The notes under the pieces were generated by a model. The model was not told the DNA's origin. It was given only the letters and a program-made list of their open reading frames with translations, and did not search any database. The position numbers and the translations under genes were made by a program. 64,000 bases of DNA from contig JACBWW010000012.1 in the NCBI GenBank assembly GCA_020086605.1, forward strand, positions 18,101,753 through 18,165,752, in the 5' to 3' direction. Positions within the stretch are counted from its first letter, which is position 1; every line of letters starts with the position of its first letter. Below, piece by piece: positions 23,101 through 32,700 of this stretch. Source of the stretch: Lanius collurio. Taxonomy: Eukaryota; Chordata; Aves; Passeriformes; Laniidae.

Positions 23101-24804
23101 CTTCTGAGGGCAGCCAAGGATGAGGGCTGCTGAGGTGCTGGATGTGAGCCCAAGCCAGTGCTTGTCTGAGCAGGGAGACAGTGGGACCCAGCCACCCTTC
23201 CTGTGGGCTACATATGCCAGGTACCATCCACCCCAGCCAGGGCTTCCCCCTGCAGGACTAAGCCCGAAGGGAAAGCAGGATGGTCTCAGCAAATACAGCT
23301 CATTCCACAGCCTGGGACCCCAGCCACCAGAGTTGACTCTGCCACACAGTTTCTGGATGTGTGATGAAGCATCGAGTTGTGTTTTCTTTCCTGCAGAGAT
23401 GCAGATTCCCCTGAAAATAGCACCTGATGCGTACATGAAGACACTGTCCTCCCTGGAAGATGAAGTGCTCATCCTTGTCACTGCCATTGCTGAGGTCAAG
23501 GAAACAAATGACAAACTCACCAAGGAGACCTCGATGAGATTCGAGTACCCCCCCATCACTGTCCAGGTGAGGCAGCCGCTAGCTGGGTTCCTGGGGGACA
23601 AGGGGTAAAGCCCTGCTCACTGCAGCACCATGGTGGTGTTAGCATTCCCAGGGGGATCTCCCAAACAGCTGCTCCCTTGGGATGCTCAGTTCTTGGCATC
23701 TTATTTGGCTATTCAACCTTCATTTGAATGTTGAAAGCAGCCATGAAATGAAAGTTTTATTATTGCCCCATCTAAAAGGGGAAGGAAGGGGCTGCTGGAG
23801 GGAAGGGGATGGGAGAAGAGGGCTTGTACAGGGCCCATCTCCAATCCCACAGCTCTCCCTTTTGAAGGAAAAATGTGTTGAGAAATCAGCTGGGAAAACA
23901 CAGTGCTTTGGGATGGTGGAAAGGATACGAAGGGGCTGTCCCCCACCGTGCTGGTGGTGAGGAGCAAACCTGCAGCAGCTCTGGCTCTTTATTACCCCTC
24001 TGATCCCCAGCCTTTGAGTTTGTTTCTCTCTTTCCTCCTCTGCCAGATGCCAGAAACAGCCAAACTGTACAATGAATTCACCTGTGCAATCATCTTCAAG
24101 AACAAGCTGAATGTGACCCTGGAAAACTGCAAGCTGCTGGTGGAGGGCTTGGGCATATTTAAGATGACAACATTTGACCAGGGGTAAGGAGATGAGCCAA
24201 TGAAATGAGCATGGCAGGACTCTGTTCTGTTTATTGTTGTTTTTTAACATCCTTGAGGAAGTGGTTAGGGGATTTGGAATAAGAGGGACCTTTGGAGCTG
24301 TGTTTGAAACTGCACCACATTTGGGCAGAAGGACCCACACAGCAGTTGATGGGCTCAGGGCAGACAGGCATGACAGGGGCTCCCCTCGTGCTCCTGCTGT
24401 GCTGCCCAACAAGTGTGAACACAGCTGCTTCCTTCAGAGCTCAGTTTGGTGTTTCACCAGTACGGGGAACTCTGGGGATGGTCACCAGGACCACCAGGTA
24501 GCACCACTGTGCCAGGCCCCACTTGCTGCACATGGGTCATGGGGGAAGGGAAACACCCACCCTAAACACATGCAGCAGCTATTTCTTTAAGTGAAATTAC
24601 TCAAAAAGTGGGAAAAAACCCTAATTCATGCTGGGACTGTTTTTTTTTTCCTTTGTCCTTAGGGATATAATGCCTGGCAGGATCATGAAGTCTGAAATAA
24701 TATGCACTCCAACAAGGCTAGGAGAGAAGAAAATCGTAGCCAAGCTGATCTCAAACCAGATCAAAGGGATCTCTACAGAGAAGGCCATCACCATCACTGA
24801 GTAG
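11173..24804 (+). CDS. TGM4: transglutaminase 4 (protein-glutamine gamma-glutamyltransferase), whole gene span, 14 coding exons
   Basis: Calcium-dependent enzyme that joins the side chains of glutamine and lysine (or polyamines), cross-linking proteins; in mammals TGM4 is the prostate and seminal-fluid transglutaminase. Exons joined in frame: 11173-11188, 14690-14869, 15005-15108, 15419-15548, 16199-16317, 17710-17817, 18370-18544, 19049-19187, 19447-19550, 20796-21047, 21698-22045, 23397-23566, 24047-24183, 24663-24804; total 2,124 nt, 707 residues plus stop (human is about 684). All introns are GT-AG and all phases fit. Domains: N-terminal beta-sandwich about 6-140, catalytic core about 144-442 with Cys268 (YGQCWVFAG), His327 (NFHVW) and Asp350 ([11 protein letters not shown]), and Trp233 (LLGNW) at the position that stabilises the transition state; two C-terminal beta-barrels about 490-707. 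No signal peptide is visible, as in the family. NGT, NLT, NVS, NVT and NWT sequons occur. TGM4 rather than another paralogue because of close identity to human TGM4 (for example LTVDxYxNExGEK and [11 protein letters not shown]) and the ZDHHC3 neighbour. Confidence 0.96.
13543..13575 (+). repeat. perfect inverted repeat, 13-bp arms with 7-nt loop
   Basis: Arms atttgctggtagc (13,543-13,555) and gctaccagcaaat (13,563-13,575) are exact reverse complements around the loop cacagca. It lies in TGM4 intron 1. It is too short for a usual miRNA precursor and no function is known. Confidence 0.85.
14420..14493. other. assembly gap (74 N) in TGM4 intron 1
   Basis: Unknown bases. It lies about 200 bp upstream of TGM4 exon 2, so the coding sequence is not affected. 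The true gap size may differ. Confidence 0.99.
14690..14869 (+). CDS. TGM4: TGM4 coding exon 2
   Basis: Residues 6-65, start of the transglutaminase N-terminal domain ([22 protein letters not shown]). Acceptor tctttccag, donor G|GTAAGC. Phase 1 in and out. Confidence 0.95.
15005..15108 (+). CDS. TGM4: TGM4 coding exon 3
   Basis: Residues 66-100 of the N-terminal beta-sandwich ([15 protein letters not shown]). Acceptor tttctag, donor GAG|GTAGAG. The neighbouring intron is only 135 bp. Confidence 0.93.
15419..15548 (+). CDS. TGM4: TGM4 coding exon 4
   Basis: Residues 101-143 with the family signature [17 protein letters not shown] and YLLFNPWC. Acceptor ctcctcag, donor G|GTGAGT. Confidence 0.95.
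16199..16317 (+). CDS. TGM4: TGM4 coding exon 5
   Basis: Residues 144-183, entry to the catalytic core ([26 protein letters not shown]). Acceptor ttttctccag, donor CAG|GTAAAA. Confidence 0.96.
17420..17442 (+). repeat. perfect inverted repeat, 10-bp arms with 3-nt loop
   Basis: Arms tgtgcgtaaa and tttacgcaca around the loop gtt, in TGM4 intron 5, about 270 bp before exon 6. Each arm carries one CpG. No known element matches. Confidence 0.8.
17710..17817 (+). CDS. TGM4: TGM4 coding exon 6
   Basis: Residues 184-219 ([28 protein letters not shown]), 36 codons, phase 0 at both ends. Acceptor cttcccaaaacag, donor TTG|GTAAGC. Confidence 0.95.
18370..18544 (+). CDS. TGM4: TGM4 coding exon 7, catalytic cysteine
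   Basis: Residues 220-277. Contains Trp233 in [11 protein letters not shown] and the active-site Cys268 (codon 18,514-18,516) in [10 protein letters not shown]. An NGT sequon lies at residue 239. Acceptor gtggccacag, donor G|GTGAGC. Confidence 0.97.
18640..19020 (+). mobile_element. CR1 LINE fragment in TGM4 intron 7
   Basis: CR1 3' region in the plus orientation: gagggagccaggactgttca, gcccagagaggttatggagt and catccctggatatgttcaaa, running into a diverged 3' tail that ends near attctgaggggttttgtgac. The tail ends about 28 bp before TGM4 exon 8. Confidence 0.85.
19049..19187 (+). CDS. TGM4: TGM4 coding exon 8
   Basis: Residues 278-323 ([36 protein letters not shown]). The exon ends inside the Trp codon of SVW|NFHVW. 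Acceptor tgtgctgcag, donor TG|GTACTG. The donor is non-canonical after position 4 but fits the frame and the family. Confidence 0.95.
19447..19550 (+). CDS. TGM4: TGM4 coding exon 9, catalytic His and Asp
   Basis: Residues 324-358, with catalytic His327 (NFHVW, codon 19,454-19,456) and Asp350 ([10 protein letters not shown]). Acceptor tgcatgcag, donor G|GTAGGA. Confidence 0.96.
20796..21047 (+). CDS. TGM4: TGM4 coding exon 10
   Basis: Residues 359-442, end of the core ([43 protein letters not shown]). The acceptor is a rather weak ccctctctag. Donor G|GTAACA. Confidence 0.95.
21698..22045 (+). CDS. TGM4: TGM4 coding exon 11, linker and first barrel
   Basis: Residues 443-558, the longest exon (348 bp). 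Begins with [11 protein letters not shown], then a Ser/Pro/Arg-rich linker about 21 residues longer than in human TGM4, then the first C-terminal beta-barrel ([19 protein letters not shown] onward, NWT sequon). Acceptor cttcactcag, donor G|GTAAGC. Confidence 0.94.
22831..22858. repeat. (CATA)n microsatellite
   Basis: Short interrupted CATA/TACA repeat in TGM4 intron 11. Confidence 0.7.
23397..23566 (+). CDS. TGM4: TGM4 coding exon 12
   Basis: Residues 559-615, rest of the first barrel ([29 protein letters not shown]). Acceptor ctttcctgcag, donor CAG|GTGAGG. Confidence 0.94.
24047..24183 (+). CDS. TGM4: TGM4 coding exon 13
   Basis: Residues 616-660 of the second barrel ([27 protein letters not shown]). 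Acceptor cctctgccag, donor GG|GTAAGG, leaving two bases that join G from exon 14. Confidence 0.94.
24663..24804 (+). CDS. TGM4: TGM4 coding exon 14 with stop
   Basis: Residues 661-707 ([31 protein letters not shown]) and TAG at 24,802-24,804. The human C-terminus ends in a similar way (KIVLITK). Acceptor ttgtccttag. Confidence 0.95.
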
Positions 24805-24969
24805 GATCGGTGCCTTCTCAGCGTGCAAACATTGGCCTTGCTAAATGTATCGCACTTCTCCTTGACTGCTGCACAGTACTTTTAAAGTAAAGAGCAAAAA
24901 TGCCACAAAGCTAAGGGAATTAAACTGGCTTAAGGGCCCAGTTGCATTGATTGCAGTTAATTGTGATTC

Positions 24970-24975
24970 AATAAA
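24970..24975 (+). terminator. TGM4 poly(A) signal
   Basis: AATAAA in attcaataaagattg, 165 nt after the TAG, followed by a TG-rich stretch (gactgtgtgattgggtttg). This gives a short 3' UTR of about 190 nt. Confidence 0.8.
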
Positions 24976-24995
24976 GATTGTTAAAATTGACTGTG

Positions 24996-25700
24996 TGATT
25001 GGGTTTGATATCATCATGCTGGGATGGCTCTGAGTCCACAAGGGGATGTTCCCATCACAGACCAGGGATCGGAGCTCGTGTTGGTGCCAGCTTCAGCCAG
25101 CGATGGGTGTGAGCCTGGGAGGGGCCAGCAGTGCTGTGGTCCTACATGGAAGGACACAGGGGCCTCCCTGCACCAAGGGCTGCTGCACAGCTCAAGGAAC
25201 ATTTCAGCCAAATCCCTCCTGGCAATTCCCAGTTTCTCCCAGCTCACCATCCAGGGAATGTACTAGCATGTGCCTTTCCTTGTCTTTAGAGCACAGTAAG
25301 AGCAAACCCAGCACAGTCTCCTCAAACACCAGTTTTCATACATCTTCCTATCCCACTTCTTTGGGGGGTTTTCAGGTGTGTTTGGAGGAGGTGCCATCTC
25401 CAGCAGTATTCATTACCCGTGCTTCCCTAGAAATGTACAACCTCTATTCTTCCCCTGCCACTCTGAATGCTGCTGGACAGAAGAACCTCGATGGCAATGT
25501 ACATCAGGAGCTCTTCCAGCCACAGCCACACTGGAGAAGACAACAGCTGCACACAGCTGGAGCCCACCGCTGCACTGCACACCCCAGCAACTCCTGAGCC
25601 CACCTTTAGCAAGGAATTGCTCTGTTCCACGGTGTGCCAGCAGCAGAGTGGCACTGGGGTTTCCAGTGTTTCCACTTGTAAAGATGAAAACAGGTCACAC
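24996..25700. other. intergenic gap between convergent TGM4 and ZDHHC3
   Basis: About 0.7 kb between the TGM4 poly(A) site and the farthest likely ZDHHC3 poly(A) site. A 183-codon plus-strand open frame spans it, but it has no family resemblance or splice context, so I do not call a gene. Confidence 0.5.
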
Positions 25701-25717
25701 AGTAGTATAGGGGGTAA

Positions 25718-25731
25718 TTTATTTGTTTATT
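25718..25731 (-). terminator. double AATAAA, likely distal poly(A) signal of the long ZDHHC3 transcript
   Basis: TTTATT on the plus strand at 25,718-25,723 and 25,726-25,731 reads as two AATAAA on the minus strand. If used, the 3' UTR after the far terminal exon (stop at 29,479) would be about 3.75 kb. A nearer ATTAAA at 29,370-29,375 is an alternative. Assignment is by position only. Confidence 0.4.
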
Positions 25732-28700
25732 TAAAAGGCAAATGCTCAAGCATTAATGCAGTAGAGTGGAAAAAAGAAATGGTGACTACATCTGGTTATG
25801 TGCCAGCCCATAAAAAGGGAAGAGGAAAAAAAACAGGAAGGACATAAAAAGGCAAAAAAGTTTTACCCACTCTCTCGTGTTTTAAAGATTTGGGGAACTC
25901 TCATAGGAGGACACGGGTGGCTGCCAGGTCACAGACAGGGGTCAAGGCTGCCCTGCCCATGCTGCCCCTCTGCCCATGGTGTTCTGTTGGTCCACAGCAG
26001 CACAGGGTCCCCAAAAGGCCACCTCCTGCACCTCCTGTGGTGGCACAGCAAGGAGTGGGAGCTCCTCTCCACAGGCAGAGTGAGTGCAGGGTCCATGTGC
26101 ATCCTGTCCACAAGGTAGGGAGGAGCAGGTGGTCCTTGGCAGACGAAGTGTTAGCTCTTTAGTAAGTACAACAGTGATCGAAGGCACAAAAAGGAGTTAC
26201 AAACAGCAAAAAATGTATTTTTTCAAGAGATGTGAATTCTCTATTTGCATAGAAAACCTGCTGTAGAAGACACCAGGTAAGAAGTACGAGAACACTTTCC
26301 ACATTTGCCATGAGTCTGTCCATCACATATTAACCTCGTCAGAGCATCGTCTCATGTCAGAGCAGTGATGGGATCACCAGCAAACCATGTCCCACTGTGC
26401 AGTGCAGGTGGAGCATCCTCCCCAGCCCCACACATTTAGGGTGCCACAAGTAGGCTCTCCAGGATGTCTTTCCTGGGACCTGGCGAGCCAGCCAGGACCA
26501 CAGCAGCATGGTCTGAACGTGAAGGAATGCTCTAACAAAAGGCTACAAGTGTGTAGAGGGAAAGGAAAGTAAACAGTGAGTTTCATTTCAATTCCATGAA
26601 AATCATGTTTGGACTCAAGATACTAGTCAATCATTAAAGAAGGAGGTTTATACAAAAGCTGTGGATAAAACAGATTTATCCAACTTGTGAAGACTTGTGA
26701 TTTCTGACGGTTGTCACACTACATTGAGACAGAAAGGAGATACACCAAGGGGTACTGGGACTTTGGAAGGGGACAAGGGAGACTGACAGACTGCAACCAC
26801 CAGAACTGATTCCCTGGGTATAGGATGTCACCCTGCCACGTCTTGGGGACACCACAGCTGGAGCTGGCTGTCTATTCTCTGTGTAAGGCACAGAGCATGT
26901 GTAAAGTGACATGCCCCTGTCTCTCACTCAGACTGTAACTGGAGGAGGGGAGATGACTTTTCTGGCTCTCACCCTCCTCTTCACACTACTTTTCTGTTTT
27001 CTCTATTAAAAAAAAACCAAACCAAAACAAAACAACAAACCCAGAAATGCCAGCACCTGAGGAACAATAGGAGAGGTGGGAAACAGAAGCAAATGGCCAC
27101 TGTTCTCATGATGAAGTGAACCAGGTTTGAGAGTGGAGGAGAAATTAGGCTGCCTCCATCCACGCCTACCCAATGCCATGTCCCACAGTGGGGTCCCTGT
27201 TCTGAGAAGCATCCCTGGAACACAGCGTAGGGGGGTCTCTCCCAAGGTGACATCCCTATATGCCTGCCTCAAGGTGATTTTCAGCCTAGTTTCTCCCTGT
27301 AGCACCATTCCCACTACAGACACAGCACCAGAGGCTGGGATGTTAACTGGATGCAGAGGCGGAGCAGCAAGCCAAAATTAGAAAATGTGAGCTAAAAAGG
27401 GCACTCTTATTCTTCCTCCTTCAACATTCCCATTACTCCCTACAGGAAATCCCTTACAGATCTGTATGTCCCTGATGTCCCTTTCCTGTGGGATGCTGAG
27501 AGATGAACATAGGCTAGTGCAGAAGGAGGAGAGCTTCTCTCAACACCACACAGCTGCACAGGGCAAAGACAGTCAAGACCTCGTGTCTAAATAACATGAG
27601 AGGATACCTCGTTTCCCCTCCAACATGGAGCGTTTCCCTTTATCCCAAAGGTTATAAATACACAGTTCCTAATGATGTTTTCTAGATCTATTTTGCACTG
27701 ACAAAGAGCAGAGACATCCAGAGGGAACAGAGGATGGGACAACTATTTGGAAATACCCCCTGGATTTTGGTCAAGCTGTGATCCTAACAGTCAAGGCACT
27801 CTGTTTGTTCCCAGTACCTTTGCCAGAAAATGGGACTGCTGTGGCAGAGGACAAGTCCAGGAGAGAATCTCATCCCTCCACAGTAGCCCTGAATGTCACA
27901 CCATTAATGCACACTAAGATGCTTTCTGAGGAATTAAAAAAAAAAAAAAAAAAAAAACAGAAAAAAAATCTTGCACAAATTCCATTTGATGTTACTCCTA
28001 TAAATAATAAAAAACTTCATATAGGTCTTGCACAATACCATGCTTTCATCCCAAAAACTCCTATCTCTTACTTTTGAGAGGAAGCAGTTATCTTTGGTCC
28101 ACGTTACAGGGGAGGGGGAGATAAAAGCAAGCATGTTCTGGCCGGAGGAAGACAGGAGCACATCTCTAGTCTCCTGCAAATTTAATGACAATTGATCTAA
28201 GGGATATGACAGAAGGAAAAAAAGCAATTGAAAAAGAGTCTAAATTAAAAGTACCTCGACATCTGGAGGATGCCAAGTGTTTGCAGCGCATCTGGATTCA
28301 GAGGCTGGAAACATCTCTGCATGACTTTGCTACGACTACTGCCTACTGCCACCTGCAGTGATGCCCCCTTCAAGCAATGAGTGCTCCTTCTACAGGTTCA
28401 CCAGCATTCCCCAGGAGCTGGCTGCAAAATTAATGTAAGGAAACCCTGCATAATGGCACGTACTGGTAGGACAGTGTTAAACCCCAGTAAGATTAGGAGG
28501 CACTGTTCATTCTCTACCAACTCTAGCTACCAAGAAAGGAAGAAAAGAGACATCTAAATTAGACAAGTCAAACAGAGAGAGGCAGTACCTCCATCTCAGG
28601 GCGTTCACATCACCCACTCTTTGACGGCAGAAATAGCCCTGGTACCTGGCTTAGACCACTTCCCTGCTCCCTGGGCTGCAGAGCTCAGCCAGGCAGCTCC

Positions 28701-29478
28701 TGCTTCACACATCTCACATGCCACAGCCCTGGGGCAAAAGCCTCCCCCCACCAGCACCAGCAGCTCAACAACCCAGCCAGCACTTGCCCTCTCTTGGCTG
28801 TGCTGGCCATGGGTGAATGCTTCCACCAGCCTGGCACCATCACAAGCCCACCACCTCCAACATGCACCACCAGACCTGGGCAGTCCCACAGGCACAGAGG
28901 GTAAAAAATAACCCCTGGAGATATTTCAGAGCCCAAAGGAATTACACCTGGGGTGAGCTCATCCAAGTGCTGCATCCATAGCCCTGTATCCCACCTCTGC
29001 TAAGATCAGTGTGGCAGCAACTTTTATAACCTAGAGGCAGCACCCATGGGAGGGGCTAAAGAGGATGTGTTTTCCCAGAAAACCTTCAGAGCTGGCCTAA
29101 TCTTGCCATCACACATTTAGTCCTCCACAGGGCTGTAAGAACAAAGATTAACCAGACTCCCTAGGACGGCACATTTCTGGGAACTGGAACCAATCTATCT
29201 GACAATTATAAACTGTCCTTAAAGGCCATATAAGAAAAGCTCAGTAAAGCAGTTGACACAGGTCTGAAAAGGAGCTTATGAATTCTATCCCTTATGAAGT
29301 TCTCTCTGGAGACTTGCATTGCTTCTGCTAGTGCTGAAGGGACTGTTCCAGACAAATACTCCTGAATTTTTTAATGCACCAGAAAATATTCTAAAAAACA
29401 ACCCTTAAATCTCCAGCACAAGAAATTTTTAAAAGGAACACCTGAAAGCTCCTTCTGGCATTGTGGACGATGCTTTGC
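25732..29478 (-). other. putative 3' UTR or downstream region of ZDHHC3 long isoform
   Basis: No coding exon is supported in these 3.7 kb on either strand. It holds an A(22) run at 27,936-27,957 and an A/C-rich tract at 27,008-27,042. If the AATAAA pair near 25.72 kb is the real end, all of it is 3' UTR of the 327-residue isoform; otherwise it is intergenic. Confidence 0.35.
27936..27957. repeat. poly(A) run, 22 bases
   Basis: Uninterrupted A tract. No adjacent retroelement is recognised. Confidence 0.9.
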
Positions 29479-29721
29479 TTATTCACGCAACATTTGGATG
29501 GCAATATCTCGAGCCAGAAACTGCTCGATTTCTTCTTGGGTCATAATTTCAGATGCAGGAGCTGCTGCCACCGCTTCAGCTGGCACTGGGCTCTCGCAGT
29601 TCAGGTTTGAGAAAGGGTTGAACCAACCCAGGGAGAAGGCACCGCCAAACGCCAGCTTCATTCCTTCCCAGCCGCTGATCTTCTCCCAGGTTGGCTTCTG
29701 GTTTTTAAGTCGCTCAATACC
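29479..29721 (-). CDS. ZDHHC3: ZDHHC3 alternative terminal exon (long isoform)
   Basis: Acceptor ctcttcttgcag, then 80 codons and TAA at 29,479-29,481. Starts [20 protein letters not shown], with [13 protein letters not shown] matching the conserved DHHC-family C-terminal motif, then a unique acidic and alanine-rich tail ending [14 protein letters not shown]. It enters in phase 0 from the exon at 37,964, the same phase as the nearer exon, so the two are mutually exclusive ends. Confidence 0.9.
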   Translation of the reverse strand, partial: GIERLKNQKPTWEKISGWEGMKLAFGGAFSLGWFNPFSNLNCESPVPAEAVAAAPASEIMTQEEIEQFLARDIAIQMLRE

Positions 29722-32700
29722 CTGCAAGAAGAGAAGAGTTTATGGTTGTCTCATGTTTATAGCAGGGCACCAAGCACTGTAGCACATGCAGAACTGCCCA
29801 CCTATAGCCAGGTTGATGCTATTCCAGTTTGAGCTAACAATGATGACAGACATCCTGCATTGCTGAGAGTTTCATCTCCAAATTTAACAGCAAAACCCCC
29901 ACACAAAATCAAACTCATGGATAATCTGAATCTTGATGATTTATTTTCTCATCAGTTGCTATTGATTTTTAGGGTACAGAGAAGGCTTCTGAAAAGTCGG
30001 CCTTTTTGGAAACACAGACCTCTTCTCACACGGCTTTTTGAATCCTTCCAAGGAGTGACAAAATAGAGTCACAATTTAAGAGTGTCACCTTGTTTGGGCA
30101 TTTTTTGCAATAGTAAAAACACAGCCAAAATACTGCACTTTTTTCCAGCAATCAGGAATTTACCACCACCACACATAGGCTTGCCACTAGAAGCTCATTC
30201 TGTGCCAGTTAAGAGCAAATATTTAAGATCACAACTTCCATTTACCAAATCGTCAAAGGCAAATCACAACGCAAGCCAGATAACCTACTGGGAGGTGAGA
30301 AAATCTGTACAGGTGAAAGTGGAGGCTTCAAAATGGGACTGGAGCCTAGGTCAGTCAGTATTCTGATTAATTTTCCCTTCAAGAACATCACTTTTAGTAA
30401 AGCAAACATTTTGATTGTACTCGAACACATCTATCGGATTTAGGCAGTGACATTTTTTTCCTGGTAGTCTTCTCCATGTAGAAATAAGGAACTAAAATTT
30501 ATTTACTTAATGATTTTTTTTTAAGGCTGCCACTGTGTAAAATAGGGCACAATTTTTTTATGCCCATTTTCTGTATCGTGTAAGAGAGGAGTCAGATCTG
30601 CAGCTGTGTATGATCCATTCGTGATGATATACAAGTGACCATACAGAAAGACCGTTCTTAGAGAAGAAAGAATACTGGATCCAAGTTTAAAGAAGCTCAA
30701 GGAAAGGGAAAAAAATGCACAAATTCAGTTAAAACCGTAAGAAAGGAGAGTTTTAGAAGAGCTGGATGAACAGTACACTTGTCATGTACTAATTCTACAG
30801 ATTACTCTTGACAATACACAGAACATTCAAAGCTCTGCAGTGAGAGGAATACATGCAGCAGCTCAGCGGCACCACAGCTGCACTCACTGTCAGCCTCACA
30901 AATAACACAGAAGCAGCAGCTCAGCTTGCAATAACATTGAGTCAGCATGAACAGACCCAGGAGAAAACACACCATAAACCACAGCACTGCGTGCAAAGCT
31001 TTTGTGAACTTCATTCCTTCATTCATGCCTCGTTTCTCGCTGCTGACTTAGGAGAAACCCAGCAGTGAATGTGCAGAAAGAAATGATGCAACACCAAATC
31101 TGAATTCCTCAGGGTTGTAATTTGGGGAAAATTCAAGCCCTGAAGGACTTCAAATGCTAAGCACATGCCTGCAGCACCTCACCCTGCTCCCAAGCTTGCA
31201 AAGGTACTGTTTTAAGTGCTCCAGGGAAAATCCCTTGCAGCCCCTGGTCCCTTGGGATGCCACACTTGGTGCGCCACAGCCAGGGCCCGACCTTACCTCC
31301 CTGCTGGGCAAGCTGGAGAAGAGCAGAGTTTGTGCACAGCAGACCCTTGGCAAAGCATTCTATGAGCTACCATGAGCTACCATGAGCTTTTCCTCTGGGA
31401 TACTGCACTTCCAGCACCCAGGGGCTGTGCAGCCAGGAGGCAGAGGCTCTGGCAGCTTAGAGCAAGAGACCACCTTTGGTTGTGCACTGTTCCTTAGCAA
31501 ACTGCAGAGGTTTTCCATGTGCTAGTAACAAACTGGCTGAAGCATGGCTGGAGCACTTACTGTGTGAGCATCTAGGGAAAACAAGCAGCACAGAGCAGCA
31601 GGAGAGACAGACACCAGGCATTTAAACCCCTCTCTGCGAGCAGAAGCTTCAACCCTGCCCTCACTCATTTGTGTAATCCCTTTCAATCCTTGCTGCCATC
31701 TAGACTGGGAATACAGATTTGGAACAGTTCTGGGCAGAAACCCATCCTGTCCTCCCCAAGAAAAACATTGCTCACCTGCTCCTATCAGCATCTGCTAACC
31801 AAGGGAATAAGCAAGGTCAGGCTGAGGTTGTGCTAATGCCAATTAGGGAGCAGTTCATCAGAGCAGCTAGGGGCGTACTTTCTCTCTCCCAGCCTGACCT
31901 CACTAATCCCTTCACAGCATGTATTCAAAATAAACAGAAGTTTTATAATTGTATCTTGATCTATTTTTGGCTGCCAGCCACATGGCCAGTAGGGCATGAG
32001 GTTATGCCTTAAAAAGAATCTAAGGGAGATGGAAGGAATGCACAGCTGTTGGACATTTCATTACTGTTTAATGACACTTTTTTAAAAAAAAAAAACTTGC
32101 ATAAATCTCTCACCATTATTTTAAAAAGTGAGAATTTTCTGTATTGAATTAAACCAACACCTGTTTCTCCTTCCCATCATGCAGCCATTCCACTTAATAA
32201 AAAAAATAAAAAAAGCATCATCTTTCCCTATTTCAAATTACATAATTTTGAACCACTACTGGAAAGAAAAGATATATAAAACACTGAGGAAATACAAAAT
32301 ACTGGACACTCCTCTTTAAGTAAGAGGCACAACATTGCAAACATGGGGACAATAAGACAAGGTTAACCTGTGACCATTGCGATGCTGTAGGATATACTCT
32401 CTTTCTCCAGCTACTGCCCTCGGTATCTGCTCCTGCCCAGAGCCAGAGAAGGATGGTGGGCTGCATGGTCTGACCCAGAGGCAATCTGCAGGACAGCTCT
32501 TGAATGTTAGAAGAAATGCATTAATTTCTTCCAATGCACTTTTAAGACATGAAAGGAAAGAGCAAACCAAAAAGACAAGCATTGAGACAAATTGATGGTT
32601 ACGGAGAAGACACAGGAAGCACTGCCACCGGAAATCATGATAAAGGCAGATTTTTCTTACAAGCAGTTCCTTGCACTCGTTTCTGCTTGAAGCACCACTT

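Noticed and set aside
22984..24412. 205- and 230-codon minus-strand open frames over TGM4 exons 12 and 13
   Set aside because: They lie opposite real coding exons and run on into introns. These are antisense shadows of the TGM4 codons.
25046..25597. 183-codon plus-strand open frame downstream of TGM4
   Set aside because: No start context, no homology that I recognise, low-complexity Ser/Pro/His content. It lies between two convergent poly(A) sites.
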